Of a stretch of 64,000 nucleotides of DNA, positions 44,825 through 53,425 are shown one piece after another. A model generated the notes under the pieces. It was given only the letters and a program-made list of their open reading frames with translations, did no database searches and was not told the DNA's origin. Both the position numbers and the translations under genes were made by a program. The stretch is from Pedobacter chinensis (lineage in GTDB: Bacteria; Bacteroidota; Bacteroidia; Sphingobacteriales; Sphingobacteriaceae). The DNA is taken from the NCBI RefSeq assembly GCF_003339865.1, contig NZ_QPKV01000006.1, forward strand, positions 310,001 through 374,000. Direction: 5' to 3'. Numbering within the stretch: position 1 is the first letter of the stretch; every line of letters begins with the position of its first letter.

Positions 44825-45964
44825 ATGAGTTACAGGCCTACTTACAAAGCTGCAAACACTGTTGCGGCAAAAATTGAGCAACATTTTATAAAACTGCACG
44901 AAAATGCCGTTGCCCAGGGTGAAATTGATTTGGCAACACAACCAGATAGGAAAACGATTGAGGCCTTAATTGATATAGCTTTTTGGAGCAGCTTACGTAA
45001 AGAAGAGGGGCACTCGCCACGAATTTCAATTGCTTTTATGCCACCATCGCAAACTTCGAAGCCTTTAATGTTTGCTAAAAAACTGGTGCTTAATGCTAAT
45101 ATGCTTACTAAAATTGCGCCGGGTATAGAGCGTTCAGGTATTCATTTGGGTGTTTGGGAAGAAGAAGGAGAACTTTATATTTGGGGAACAACATTAAATA
45201 TCCCGAATTTTTGTTTTGTGGTAGATGTTTCAGAGCCTGGACTTATTGTGATAAAACACCGCCGGATTTATGGCATTGGTAAATACACTAACGTTGCGGT
45301 TTTAAAAGGTGAACAGATAAGAATTGTTGATGATACTTCTTGTTCAAGCCGTGATTGCCCGCCGATTTTAAAAGCATTGCTGGATTTAACAGTGCTGGCC
45401 AGTTGGAATGATCCCATTAATATTTTAATCCAGTTTTCGGTTTCCATGCGTGCTCATGGGCGAGGTGGTGCTTTACTTATTGTGCCAAAAGAGGATAAGA
45501 AATGGGAAGAATCTATTATCCATCCGATACAATATTTAATAGAACCGCCTTTTAGCGGATTATCAAATCTTGCTAAACAAAGCGGCAATCAAACAGAGAT
45601 TTTCTCTCAAGGTGCTTTACGCCGTGAAGTGGAACATTTGGCAGGCTTAACTGCTGTTGATGGCGCAACAATTATTAATGATCAGTTTGATTTGATCGCT
45701 TTTGGGGCAAAAATTGGTCGTGCAAAGGGCAAACCAACAGTAGAACAAATTGCTTTCTCTGAACCGATTGTTGGTGGCGAAGACAAAATTTTATATCCTG
45801 GTCAGTTAGGTGGAACGAGGCATTTTTCTGTAGCACAATTTGTTAACGATCAACCGCAGGCTATTGGTTTGGTTGCTTCGCAAGATGGCCATTTCACTAT
45901 TTTTAGCTGGAGCAAACAGCAAAATATGGTTATGGCACACCGTATTGAAACCTTACTTTTGTAA
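44825..45964 (+). CDS. DisA-like diadenylate cyclase-domain protein with DACNV-type sensor region
   Basis: 379-aa soluble protein. The C-terminal third looks like a DisA_N (diadenylate cyclase) domain: MRAHGRGGALLIVP, AVDGATIINDQFDLIAFGAKI (DGA motif at residues 279-281), and GGTRHFSVAQFVNDQPQAIGLVASQDGHFTIF. Active cyclases have RHR after the GT; here it is RHF (332-334). The N-terminal two thirds (helical opening, then GIHLGVWEEEGELYIWGTTLNIPNFCFVVDVSEPGLIVIKHRR) fits the DACNV type of predicted sensor region fused to such domains. It may make or sense a cyclic dinucleotide, or be a degenerate binder. No phosphodiesterase or receptor gene is adjacent. Confidence 0.7.
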   Translation: MSYRPTYKAANTVAAKIEQHFIKLHENAVAQGEIDLATQPDRKTIEALIDIAFWSSLRKEEGHSPRISIAFMPPSQTSKPLMFAKKLVLNANMLTKIAPGIERSGIHLGVWEEEGELYIWGTTLNIPNFCFVVDVSEPGLIVIKHRRIYGIGKYTNVAVLKGEQIRIVDDTSCSSRDCPPILKALLDLTVLASWNDPINILIQFSVSMRAHGRGGALLIVPKEDKKWEESIIHPIQYLIEPPFSGLSNLAKQSGNQTEIFSQGALRREVEHLAGLTAVDGATIINDQFDLIAFGAKIGRAKGKPTVEQIAFSEPIVGGEDKILYPGQLGGTRHFSVAQFVNDQPQAIGLVASQDGHFTIFSWSKQQNMVMAHRIETLLL

Positions 45965-46079
45965 TTGAAAATTGTTTTATTGCTTGGGTAGAAGGATGCT
46001 TTAAAAAGAGCATCTATCTTTGCCACCTAAACCGTATTGCAGCGGCATACTTTTAAATTTGCAGCAACTTCGTTCATAA

Positions 46080-46145
46080 TGTCATGCTGAGGTACGAAAG
46101 CATCTGCAACCGATGAAACAGATGCTTCGTGCCTCAGCAATGACA
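46080..46145. repeat. long near-perfect hairpin
   Basis: GTCATGCTGAGGTACGAAAGCATCTG pairs with CAGATGCTTCGTGCCTCAGCAATGAC around a 12-nt loop, with only a few mismatches or bulges. It lies between the DisA-like gene and the helicase gene and could end transcription of the former. Confidence 0.7.
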
Positions 46146-46240
46146 GGAGTTTTTAAAAGATATAGCGGAAAGACGGACTGCTGAAAGCGATTAGCACTGA
46201 AGTTGCTTTCCAATTAATCGAGGTAAAAGCTTTTCAAATC

Positions 46241-46285
46241 AGAGTTGACAACTTTAATTGCGCTTTAGAAAGAAAGTTGTCTCTC
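46241..46285. repeat. GAGTTGACAACTTT hairpin element (copy 2)
   Basis: AGAGTTGACAACTTT (46241-46255) faces AAAGTTGT-CTCTC (46273-46285). The loop GCGCTTTAGAAAG is the reverse complement of the loop in copy 3 (CTTTCTAAAACGC), so the two elements are in opposite orientation. It lies 21 bp upstream of the helicase start. Confidence 0.7.
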
Positions 46286-46306
46286 AAACAGAATTAAACA
46301 AAATAA

Positions 46307-47740
46307 ATGATACCAGATAAAAGCCAGCTTATTGCCCGAGCTTATGAACATACACCGACTAAAGAGCAGTTGCTTTTTTGCGAGCGGATGGCCGTGTTTT
46401 TGCAGCAAGATGATGAATATAGGTGTTTTGTGCTAAAAGGCTATGCTGGAACGGGTAAAACCACTTCGGTTGCGGTTTTGGTAAAGGTATTGGCAAAGTT
46501 TAACTTAAGGAGTGAATTGCTGGCGCCAACTGGCCGGGCAGCAAAAGTAATGAGTCAATATTCGCATAGAAAAGCGTTAACGATACACAAAAGAATTTAC
46601 AGGAAACGTTCTGCTGCATCGCCAGAAATGCAGTTTCAAATAGCGCCGAATTTATCAGAAAATACGCTGTTTATTATTGATGAGGCGTCGATGATTGCTG
46701 ATGAATTTAATGAAACGGGCTCTTCCATTTTGAGGGATTTACTGGAATTTGTATATAATACTAAAAACTGTTTCCTGCTTTTTGTTGGCGATACTGCACA
46801 ATTGCCGCCAGTTGGGAGTTTGGATAGCCCGGCATTGAATGGGCAGTACTTGAAAGATCAATTTGCATTAACGGTTACTGCTGTTGAATTGAAAGAAGTT
46901 GTTCGTCAGGAAAAGAAATCGGGGATTTTAGCAAATGCCACCATGCTCAGGAATCAGATTTCTAAAAACCCGGAAAAACCTTTACCCAAATTTCTGACCA
47001 AAAATTATAAAGATATTTATAATATGGCTGGCGCCCGCTTGGTTGAGGGTTTGGAATACGCTTACCGAAAGTTCGGTATTGAAAATACATTAGTGGTTTG
47101 TCGTTCCAATAAATCTGCAAACATTTATAATCAGCAAATCAGGGCGAGATTACTTTATCGGGAAGAGGAATTGACGGGTGGCGACCAGATTATGGTGGTA
47201 CGTAATAATTATTTCTGGTTACCTGAAAATGAAGAAACTGCTTTTATAGCGAATGGCGATATGGCTAAGGTTATTCGGGTTAGGGGAGAGGAAGAGCGTT
47301 ATGGTTTTCGCTTTGCTGATGCCACATTAGAGTTTATGGATTTTCCTGCGGCAGGGCAAATTAGCTGTAAGATAATGTTGGATACCTTAAACCTGGAATC
47401 TGCAAATTTGCCTTATGAACAAAATAAAAAGCTTTTTGATGGTTTAAATGAGGATTATGAACACATTACAAATAAGCGCGAACGAATGCTTGCCATTAAA
47501 CAAGATCCTTTTTACAATGCATTACAGATTAAGTTTGCTTATGCAGTTACCTGCCATAAAGCACAAGGCGGACAATGGGATGCTGTTTTTGCAGATCAAG
47601 GTTATTTAACAGAGGAAATGATAGATTTGGATTTTCTGCGCTGGTTATATACTGCAGTTACAAGGGCAAAAAAAGAGCTGTATCTGGTTAATTTTGCCCC
47701 ACAGCTTTTCGCAAAAACCGCACAGGCTGATTATTTTTAA
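46307..47740 (+). CDS. RecD-like superfamily 1B DNA helicase
   Basis: 477-aa ATP-dependent helicase of the RecD/Pif1/Dda type. Motif I: KGYAGTGKTTSVAVL (residues 44-58). Motif Ia: LLAPTGRAAKVMS. Motif II: LFIIDEASMI. Motif III: LFVGDTAQLPPVGS. C-terminal UvrD_C_2-type motifs: FAYAVTCHKAQGGQWD and LYTAVTRAKKELYLV. It lacks an N-terminal partner domain, so it is a stand-alone helicase and not the RecBCD subunit. It probably acts in DNA repair or replication restart. No nuclease gene is adjacent. Confidence 0.9.
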   Translation: MIPDKSQLIARAYEHTPTKEQLLFCERMAVFLQQDDEYRCFVLKGYAGTGKTTSVAVLVKVLAKFNLRSELLAPTGRAAKVMSQYSHRKALTIHKRIYRKRSAASPEMQFQIAPNLSENTLFIIDEASMIADEFNETGSSILRDLLEFVYNTKNCFLLFVGDTAQLPPVGSLDSPALNGQYLKDQFALTVTAVELKEVVRQEKKSGILANATMLRNQISKNPEKPLPKFLTKNYKDIYNMAGARLVEGLEYAYRKFGIENTLVVCRSNKSANIYNQQIRARLLYREEELTGGDQIMVVRNNYFWLPENEETAFIANGDMAKVIRVRGEEERYGFRFADATLEFMDFPAAGQISCKIMLDTLNLESANLPYEQNKKLFDGLNEDYEHITNKRERMLAIKQDPFYNALQIKFAYAVTCHKAQGGQWDAVFADQGYLTEEMIDLDFLRWLYTAVTRAKKELYLVNFAPQLFAKTAQADYF

Positions 47741-47763
47741 AGGCTGATTACAGTGATTTAGTA

Positions 47764-47899
47764 GCCGCAGATTGGCAGATTAAAATTTACCATTTAGATT
47801 ATAAGAATATTAAGTTTATATTTTCTGATATGTTTTAGATTGGTTTAAGTTGCTGAATTTTTATGCAGACTTAGAAAAATTAATCTGCTAATCTGCGGC
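47764..47899. repeat. GCCGCAGATT-type hairpin with long loop
   Basis: GCCGCAGATTGGCAGATT pairs with AATCTGCTAATCTGCGGC (one mismatch) across a loop of about 100 nt, directly after the helicase gene. Same family as 28491-28559 and 42738-42916. Confidence 0.7.
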
Positions 47900-47946
47900 C
47901 AAACAATCATAAATTATTACCTTGAATCCGCTAACCAAATTATAAT

Positions 47947-48618
47947 ATGAAATTCGCATTTAGCCTTAAAAATAAGCTGAAAATAGCTTTCTTACTTTTC
48001 TGTATTATGTGTTGCACCTTGCTCATTCGTTTTTTGGAAGATAAAAGTGTACAGAAAATAAACGAATCATTTATTTCGATGTACAATGATCGGCTAATTC
48101 CAGCAACCGATCTTTATTTCATTGCAGAAAATCTATATCATAAAAATGCCATTCTTCAGGAAACTTTTGCGAAAAATTATGTAGCTCAGGCGCCCATTGT
48201 TGTTTCACAGTTGAACAGGCATAATCGTAAAATCGATTCAGTGGTTAATAAATATGAATTGACGTTATTGGTAAAACAAGAGAAAACTTTTCTTAATGAT
48301 CTTAAAAATGCATTGGTCATTCAGGAAGAAGTGGAAAACAAAGTGCTTAACCTGGCTGAAGGGGAAGGAAGAAAAATTTATGAATCCATTGGGCGAAATG
48401 CTGCTACGCAAACTTTAGAAAAGCTTTCGGCACTGATAAAAATACAATCTAAAGTAGGAGATGAATTAATTAAAGATTCAAAAATATTTGTTTCTGGCAC
48501 AAAGGTTTATTCTACTTTACAGGTTATTCTGGCAATTGTAATCGGGATCATGATCGTTGCTATTATTTCTGCTTCAAACGCAGTAAAAATCCACAATGAG
48601 AAGTTTAACCTGAATTAA
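47947..48618 (+). CDS. four-helix-bundle (4HB_MCP-like) membrane sensor without output domain
   Basis: 223-aa inner-membrane protein. TM1 at about 12-28 (LKIAFLLFCIMCCTLLIRF) and TM2 at about 192-212 (LQVILAIVIGIMIVAIISA) flank a periplasmic helical domain of some 160 residues (INESFISMYNDRLIPATDLYFIAENLYHKNAILQETF), which has the layout of the 4HB_MCP ligand-binding domain. Only about 12 residues follow TM2, so there is no HAMP, MCP or kinase domain. Either it signals through a partner, or it is a relict receptor. No chemotaxis genes are adjacent. Confidence 0.75.
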   Translation: MKFAFSLKNKLKIAFLLFCIMCCTLLIRFLEDKSVQKINESFISMYNDRLIPATDLYFIAENLYHKNAILQETFAKNYVAQAPIVVSQLNRHNRKIDSVVNKYELTLLVKQEKTFLNDLKNALVIQEEVENKVLNLAEGEGRKIYESIGRNAATQTLEKLSALIKIQSKVGDELIKDSKIFVSGTKVYSTLQVILAIVIGIMIVAIISASNAVKIHNEKFNLN

Positions 48619-48733
48619 AAATTTCAATTGCTTGTTTATCGATAGATAATAGCCATATATCGATACTTTAATAAAATATGATTACAACATTAATAAGTTT
48701 GAATATCCTTATCAGATAGAAAAACTTATTACC

Positions 48734-50284
48734 ATGTATAACAAAGTATTTAAACTTCAGACCGCAATAATTTTACTTGGCATCGCGGCAATGCTCGGGA
48801 GTGGCTGTAAAAAAACGGATGCCTCTGAGGACACCACAACCTCAGGAACTACCACTTCAGCAGGTGGAACTTCTACTATTTTAAATTCAGGTATTACGAC
48901 AGGTACAGCCGAGGGCTCAACTGAGATTGGTGCCGACGCCGATGACTTATTGGCAAACTCAACTTTTTCGAGTATTGTAACCATTAACTTCGGAACGACA
49001 ATTACCATAACAAATCCATTATCTGCCAATGGGGTAACCATAACGGAAAGTAATGGGGATGTAGTAATTACTTCAACAGCTACAGGAGTTGAATTTCAAT
49101 TATCGGGAACTACCACCAATGGTTCAGTAAAAGTTTACAGCGATAAGAAATTCAAGCTGACTTTAAACGGTGCTTCCATTACTAATAATGATGGTCCTGC
49201 AATCAATATTCAATCATCAAAAAGAGCTTTTATCGTTTTAGCTGATCATACCACAAACACTTTGACCGATGCTGCTAATTATGCTACTTCGACAGAAGAT
49301 ATGAAAGGAACTCTATTCAGTGAGGGACAAATGATTTTCAGCGGCACAGGATCTTTAAATTTAAAAGCAAATTACAAACATGCCATCGTGAGCGATGATT
49401 ATGTGAGGGTAATCTCTGGAAATATTACAGTTACAGGCGCCATTTCAGATGGAATTCACACTAACGATGCCATTATTATTGATGGAGGGACCATTAAAAT
49501 TACCGCTGCGGGTGATGGGATTCAAGCAGATAAGGGTTATGTTATCATTAATGATGGAACCATCATTGTTGATACCGTTGATAAAGGAATCTCTGCATCT
49601 TATGAAGGAACAGATACCGCTATTATTCCGTACGTTACCATAAATGGTGGAACAATAACCGTAACTTCTACAAAAGGAGAGGGTATTGAAAGTAAAGGTG
49701 AGCTGACCATTAATAAAGGAACGATAGCTATTAATTCATATGATGATGGTATTAATGCTAAAACTGCTATTTATATTAACGGAGGCTCAATTTATGCTTA
49801 TGCCACCAATAATGATGCAATAGATTCGAACGGAACTTTAACAATTACAGGTGGTATGACCTTGGCTGTTGGTGCCAACTCTCCGGAAGCAAGTATTGAT
49901 TGCGATGCCAGAATGTTGAAAATTACTGGCGGACTTGTTCTTGGTATTGCAGGTGCAACCAGTGGGCCAACAACGAGTGTAAGCACCATCCGCTCGGTAG
50001 TGATGGGCAGTGGTACAGCAAACACCATAATCCATATCGAAGCAGCAGATGGAACTGAAGCATTAACATTCCTGGCCCCAAAAAACTATGCAACTTTAAT
50101 TTATGCAAGTGCTAAGCTTAAAGCATCAACTACCTATACTGTTTACGCTGGTGGCAGCATAACCGATGGTACCGATTTTCACGGTTTATATTTAACCGGA
50201 ACTTATAATAAAGGTACTAAAGGGATTTCATTTACCACTACAAACATCCTAACACAAACTGGAGGAAGCATCAGTAGAAATTAA
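48734..50284 (+). CDS. carbohydrate-binding beta-helix lipoprotein (Cthe_2159-type)
   Basis: Surface lipoprotein (516 aa). Lipobox GSGC (C25), followed by a Thr/Ser/Gly-rich linker to about residue 75. From there the sequence matches the Cthe_2159 family: VTITESNGDVVITSTATGVEFQLSG, KVYSDKKFKLTLNGASITNNDGPAINIQSSKRAFIVLADHTTNTL, then repeated turns of a right-handed beta-helix (DGIHTNDAIIIDGGTIKI, DGIQADKGYVIINDGTIIV, EGIESKGELTINKGTIAI). The founding member binds acidic polysaccharides such as polygalacturonate. No enzyme motif is seen. Confidence 0.88.
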   Translation: MYNKVFKLQTAIILLGIAAMLGSGCKKTDASEDTTTSGTTTSAGGTSTILNSGITTGTAEGSTEIGADADDLLANSTFSSIVTINFGTTITITNPLSANGVTITESNGDVVITSTATGVEFQLSGTTTNGSVKVYSDKKFKLTLNGASITNNDGPAINIQSSKRAFIVLADHTTNTLTDAANYATSTEDMKGTLFSEGQMIFSGTGSLNLKANYKHAIVSDDYVRVISGNITVTGAISDGIHTNDAIIIDGGTIKITAAGDGIQADKGYVIINDGTIIVDTVDKGISASYEGTDTAIIPYVTINGGTITVTSTKGEGIESKGELTINKGTIAINSYDDGINAKTAIYINGGSIYAYATNNDAIDSNGTLTITGGMTLAVGANSPEASIDCDARMLKITGGLVLGIAGATSGPTTSVSTIRSVVMGSGTANTIIHIEAADGTEALTFLAPKNYATLIYASAKLKASTTYTVYAGGSITDGTDFHGLYLTGTYNKGTKGISFTTTNILTQTGGSISRN

Positions 50285-50299
50285 AAGATAAATGAAGAG

Positions 50300-50385
50300 A
50301 GGCTGTTCAAAAAGTCTTTTCAGTCGTCATCTCCAATTGACCCTGCGTTTTCGCAGAAATGACTGATTGACTTTTTGAACAACCT
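50300..50385. mobile_element. short TIR element AGGCTGTTCAAAAAGTC between convergent genes
   Basis: AGGCTGTTCAAAAAGTC at 50300-50316 pairs with GACTTTTTGAACAACCT at 50369-50385 (16 of 17), with a nested inner pairing (CAGTCGTCAT/ATGACTG). The ends resemble those of the 6951-7205 element. It could act as a bidirectional terminator for the beta-helix and CvfB genes. Confidence 0.6.
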
Positions 50386-50387
50386 TT

Positions 50388-51230
50388 TTATTCTTCGTCA
50401 TTTTCGAGAAGCCTTATTGAATCATCAGAAAGTAGAATTAAGCGTTCTTTATAAAGCGAGCCAATTGTTTTTTTGAAAGCACTTTTACTGATCTGAAAGC
50501 GATGGTAAATCTCTTCGGGAGAGCTTTTGTCACCCAGTTCAATCACACCGCCACTCTTTTTCAATTCTTTCAGAATCATCTCCTTCGAATCCAGAATATG
50601 CCCATAACCGCTAGGTTGTAAAGTTAAATCAATTTTACCTTCCACACGGATTTTTTTAATCCAGCCTTTGCGTTGGTCGCCGATTTGAATATTATCAAAA
50701 ACCTCGTTGTGATATAGTAAACCAATATAAGTGTTGTTTATAATCGCATTAAAACCTAAATCCGTTTCCTCTGTAATTAATAAACTAACCTCATCGCCCT
50801 CTTCAAAATCGAAATCTTCTTCTTCCACAAAATCATATAATTTTGATGAAGCCAGTAAACGATCGTTATTTTCATCCAGATACAAATAAACCACATATTT
50901 GTAGCCTTTTTGCATAGGTCTTTTTTGCTCTCTGGTTGGTACATAAACATCTTTATCTATCCCCAAATCCATAAAAACACCGTCATCGCCGTCAGAAACC
51001 ACTTTTAAAAAAGCAAAATCACCCACTTCTGCATAGGCTTTTTGTGTTGTTCCGGTTAATCGGCCATCTTTCTGTATGTAAACAAATACGCTTACATTAT
51101 CTCCAATCTCTAATCCTTTTGGTACGTACTGGTAAGGTAAAATAACTAATTTATCACCATCAGTTAAGTTTAAACCAGCCTCAGTTTTACTTAATACTCT
51201 TAATTCGTTGTATTTTCCTATTTCAATCAT
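50388..51230 (-). CDS. S1 RNA-binding protein, CvfB family
   Basis: 280-aa soluble protein of the CvfB family: three S1-like OB folds (about 1-60, 65-140 and 145-215) followed by a winged helix (SSPEEIYHRFQISKSAFKKTIGSLYKERLILL). Seen: GKYNELRVLSKTEAGLNL, GDFAFLKVVSDGDDGVFMDLGIDKDVYVPTREQ and GWIKKIRVEGKIDLTLQP. CvfB of Staphylococcus aureus binds RNA and affects virulence gene expression; the role in Bacteroidota is unknown. A -7 box lies at 51269-51276 and a small hairpin in the leader at 51241-51260. Confidence 0.9.
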   Translation of the reverse strand: MIEIGKYNELRVLSKTEAGLNLTDGDKLVILPYQYVPKGLEIGDNVSVFVYIQKDGRLTGTTQKAYAEVGDFAFLKVVSDGDDGVFMDLGIDKDVYVPTREQKRPMQKGYKYVVYLYLDENNDRLLASSKLYDFVEEEDFDFEEGDEVSLLITEETDLGFNAIINNTYIGLLYHNEVFDNIQIGDQRKGWIKKIRVEGKIDLTLQPSGYGHILDSKEMILKELKKSGGVIELGDKSSPEEIYHRFQISKSAFKKTIGSLYKERLILLSDDSIRLLENDEE

Positions 51231-51240
51231 AATATGGGTA

Positions 51241-51260
51241 AACCATTTTCTTCAATGGTT
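51241..51260 (-). promoter_or_regulatory. leader hairpin of the CvfB gene
   Basis: AACCATT-TTCTTC-AATGGTT, a perfect 7-bp stem 10 nt upstream of the start codon, within the mRNA leader predicted from the -7 box at 51269-51276. Confidence 0.35.
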
Positions 51261-51268
51261 TTGTTTTG

Positions 51269-51276
51269 CAAAGGTA
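51269..51276 (-). promoter_or_regulatory. putative -7 box of the CvfB gene
   Basis: CAAAGGTA on the plus strand reads TACCTTTG, an exact TAnnTTTG match 38 nt before the start codon. Confidence 0.45.
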
Positions 51277-51375
51277 GCAATGTTTGCTTGTAATATATTT
51301 TTAAATTATTGGGAAAGGTGCTTTAGTATTTCATTGGTGTATTCAGCCAGGCTGTTTGCTAAACTTTTTGTAAAA

Positions 51376-51422
51376 AGAGTTGACAACTTTCTTTCTAAAA
51401 CGCTATAAAAGTTGTCAACTCT
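51376..51422. repeat. GAGTTGACAACTTT hairpin element (copy 3, best preserved)
   Basis: AGAGTTGACAACTTT (51376-51390) and AAAGTTGTCAACTCT (51408-51422) form a perfect 15-bp stem with a 17-nt loop. Apart from this and the two promoters, I see nothing in 51231-51688. Confidence 0.8.
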
Positions 51423-51652
51423 CAAAAGGATCGCTACCATCCCGCTTCGGAACGAGGGTTTATGCAATGTTCTAAAATATATTGGTTGAAACCAACGGCA
51501 ATGAATGGCAACAACAAACCATTTTGCTATATTCATTGCAGACTGCTTTAACTGCCTGTCTTCCAATAAACGCTCAAGGCTTTAGCTTAAACAGGTCAAT
51601 CATTCCCAATTTCAAAAATTAAATTAAACCGCAAACTATCCAAATAAATGGG

Positions 51653-51660
51653 TAAATTTG
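51653..51660 (+). promoter_or_regulatory. putative -7 box of the ABC exporter operon
   Basis: TAAATTTG matches TAnnTTTG and lies 28 nt upstream of the first exporter gene. Confidence 0.45.
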
Positions 51661-51688
51661 GTGTTTACAAAAAAGTTCATTTTACAAC

Positions 51689-53425
51689 ATGGCAAAACCC
51701 AAAGAGGCTAAAAAACCAAGTATTTTTAGTTTGCTTGCATCATATAAAGGATTAATTTTTCTGCTGATTTTATTTGCATTACTGAGCAATGGCATCAATT
51801 TATTACTGCCTAAAATTATTGCATCAGGAATCGATTCTTATACGAACAAAACCTTCAATTTAAATTCTATATTATTTCAATTTGCACTGGCAATTGTATT
51901 GGTTTTTATTTTTACTTATTTACAAAGTATTGTACAAACCTATGCATCAGAACGTGTAGCTAAAGATTTAAGGAGTAAATTGTCTGATCAGATCTCCCGC
52001 CAAAGTCATGCTTATGTGATTCAGGCAAACCCATCAAAACTATTAACCAACCTTACAGCTGATGCCGATTCGATAAAAATGTTCGTTTCTCAGGCCATTG
52101 TTTCCATTGCATCATCTATCTTTTTAATTGTTGGCGCAAGCATTTTGTTGTTGATGATCAACTGGAAACTAGCCCTTTGTGTGATCGCTATTGTTCCAAT
52201 TATTGGAGGTGCCTTTTTCTATGTGTTAAGTAAGGTAAGGGTATTATTTAAAAAGAGCAGAGAAGTTATTGATTGGCTGAACAAAGTAATCAGCGAGAGT
52301 ATTTTGGGTTCAGCTTTAATTCGGGTAATTAACTCACAGCAACTTGAGTATCATAAGTTTATTGATGCCAATGCAAAAGCGAGAGATTTAGGCTTATCCA
52401 TTCTTCGGATGTTTGCAGGTTTAATCCCAATTATTGTTTTTGTAGCGAATCTTGCGGGGCTGGCCATTTTAGTGCTTGGTGGTCACTTTGTAATTACCGA
52501 AACTATGACTTTGGGAGAGTTTACTGCATTTAGCAGCTATTTGGCATTGATCATTTTTCCTATTCTGGTAATTGGCTTTATGAGTAATGTGATTGCACAA
52601 GCTACAGCTTCTTATCAACGGATTGAAAGTGTGTTAAATGCAGCAGAAATTAAACATCCGGGAACATTGACCAATGAGCTTACCGGCAATGTTGAGGTAG
52701 AAAATGTGTCTTTAATGATCGGTCAAAAACCCATTTTGAAAAACATCGCTTTTTCGGCAAAGGCGGGATCAAAAACAGCGATTATTGGTCCAACAGCTGC
52801 GGGTAAAACTCAATTGCTTTACATTTTAACGGGATTAATTGAGTCAAATACAGGGAAAGTACTTTTCGATGGAAAAGAAATTGAAAACTACAGTCAGGAT
52901 AATTTTTATAAACAGGTTGGGTTTGTTTTTCAGGACAGTATCATGTTCAATATGAGTATTCGCGAAAATATTGCTTTCAGTGATGTTGTTACATATGAAT
53001 CTTTGGCGAAAGCCATTCAAACAGCAGAGCTGAAAGATTTTATCGATGCCTTGCCAGAGAAGTTGAACACCATCGTTTCTGAGCGTGGCAGTAGCCTTTC
53101 GGGAGGACAGAAACAGCGGATTATGCTGGCCAGGGCTTTAGCGGTAAATCCGAAAATTTTATTGCTTGATGATTTTACGGCCCGTGTGGATACCAATACC
53201 GAAAAACGAATTCTGGAAAATATCCAAAAGAATTATCCAGGTTTAACATTATTATCCGTTACCCAAAAAATAGCATCTGTTGAACAATATGATAAGGTAA
53301 TCTTGCTCATGCAAGGTGAAATCATTGCAGAAGGCACTCATCAGGAACTGTTAAAGAGCAGTCCTGAATATGTTCAAATTTATAATTCTCAACAGAGCAC
53401 CAGCAATTATGAATTACAATCTTAA
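51689..53425 (+). CDS. ABC exporter half-transporter, subunit 1 (degenerate catalytic site)
   Basis: 578-aa protein: an ABC transmembrane type 1 domain with six helices (about 20-310) and a nucleotide-binding domain (about 335-565). Walker A is GPTAAGKTQ and the signature is a normal LSGGQKQR. The Walker B end reads LLLDDFTARVD, so the catalytic glutamate is Asp, and the switch reads SVTQK, with Gln in place of His. These are the hallmarks of the non-catalytic half of a heterodimeric exporter. Its gene overlaps the next by 17 nt; the products should pair in the inner membrane. Substrate unknown (drug or lipid are common). Confidence 0.9.
   Translation: MAKPKEAKKPSIFSLLASYKGLIFLLILFALLSNGINLLLPKIIASGIDSYTNKTFNLNSILFQFALAIVLVFIFTYLQSIVQTYASERVAKDLRSKLSDQISRQSHAYVIQANPSKLLTNLTADADSIKMFVSQAIVSIASSIFLIVGASILLLMINWKLALCVIAIVPIIGGAFFYVLSKVRVLFKKSREVIDWLNKVISESILGSALIRVINSQQLEYHKFIDANAKARDLGLSILRMFAGLIPIIVFVANLAGLAILVLGGHFVITETMTLGEFTAFSSYLALIIFPILVIGFMSNVIAQATASYQRIESVLNAAEIKHPGTLTNELTGNVEVENVSLMIGQKPILKNIAFSAKAGSKTAIIGPTAAGKTQLLYILTGLIESNTGKVLFDGKEIENYSQDNFYKQVGFVFQDSIMFNMSIRENIAFSDVVTYESLAKAIQTAELKDFIDALPEKLNTIVSERGSSLSGGQKQRIMLARALAVNPKILLLDDFTARVDTNTEKRILENIQKNYPGLTLLSVTQKIASVEQYDKVILLMQGEIIAEGTHQELLKSSPEYVQIYNSQQSTSNYELQS

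Noticed and set aside
44825..46306. CBASS-type defence operon
   Set aside because: No effector, E1/E2-like or HORMA gene is adjacent to the DisA-like gene, and the cyclase is not of the CD-NTase family.
46307..47740. RecBCD subunit RecD
   Set aside because: No recB or recC gene adjacent and no N-terminal RecD domain; the stand-alone RecD/Dda-like type fits better.
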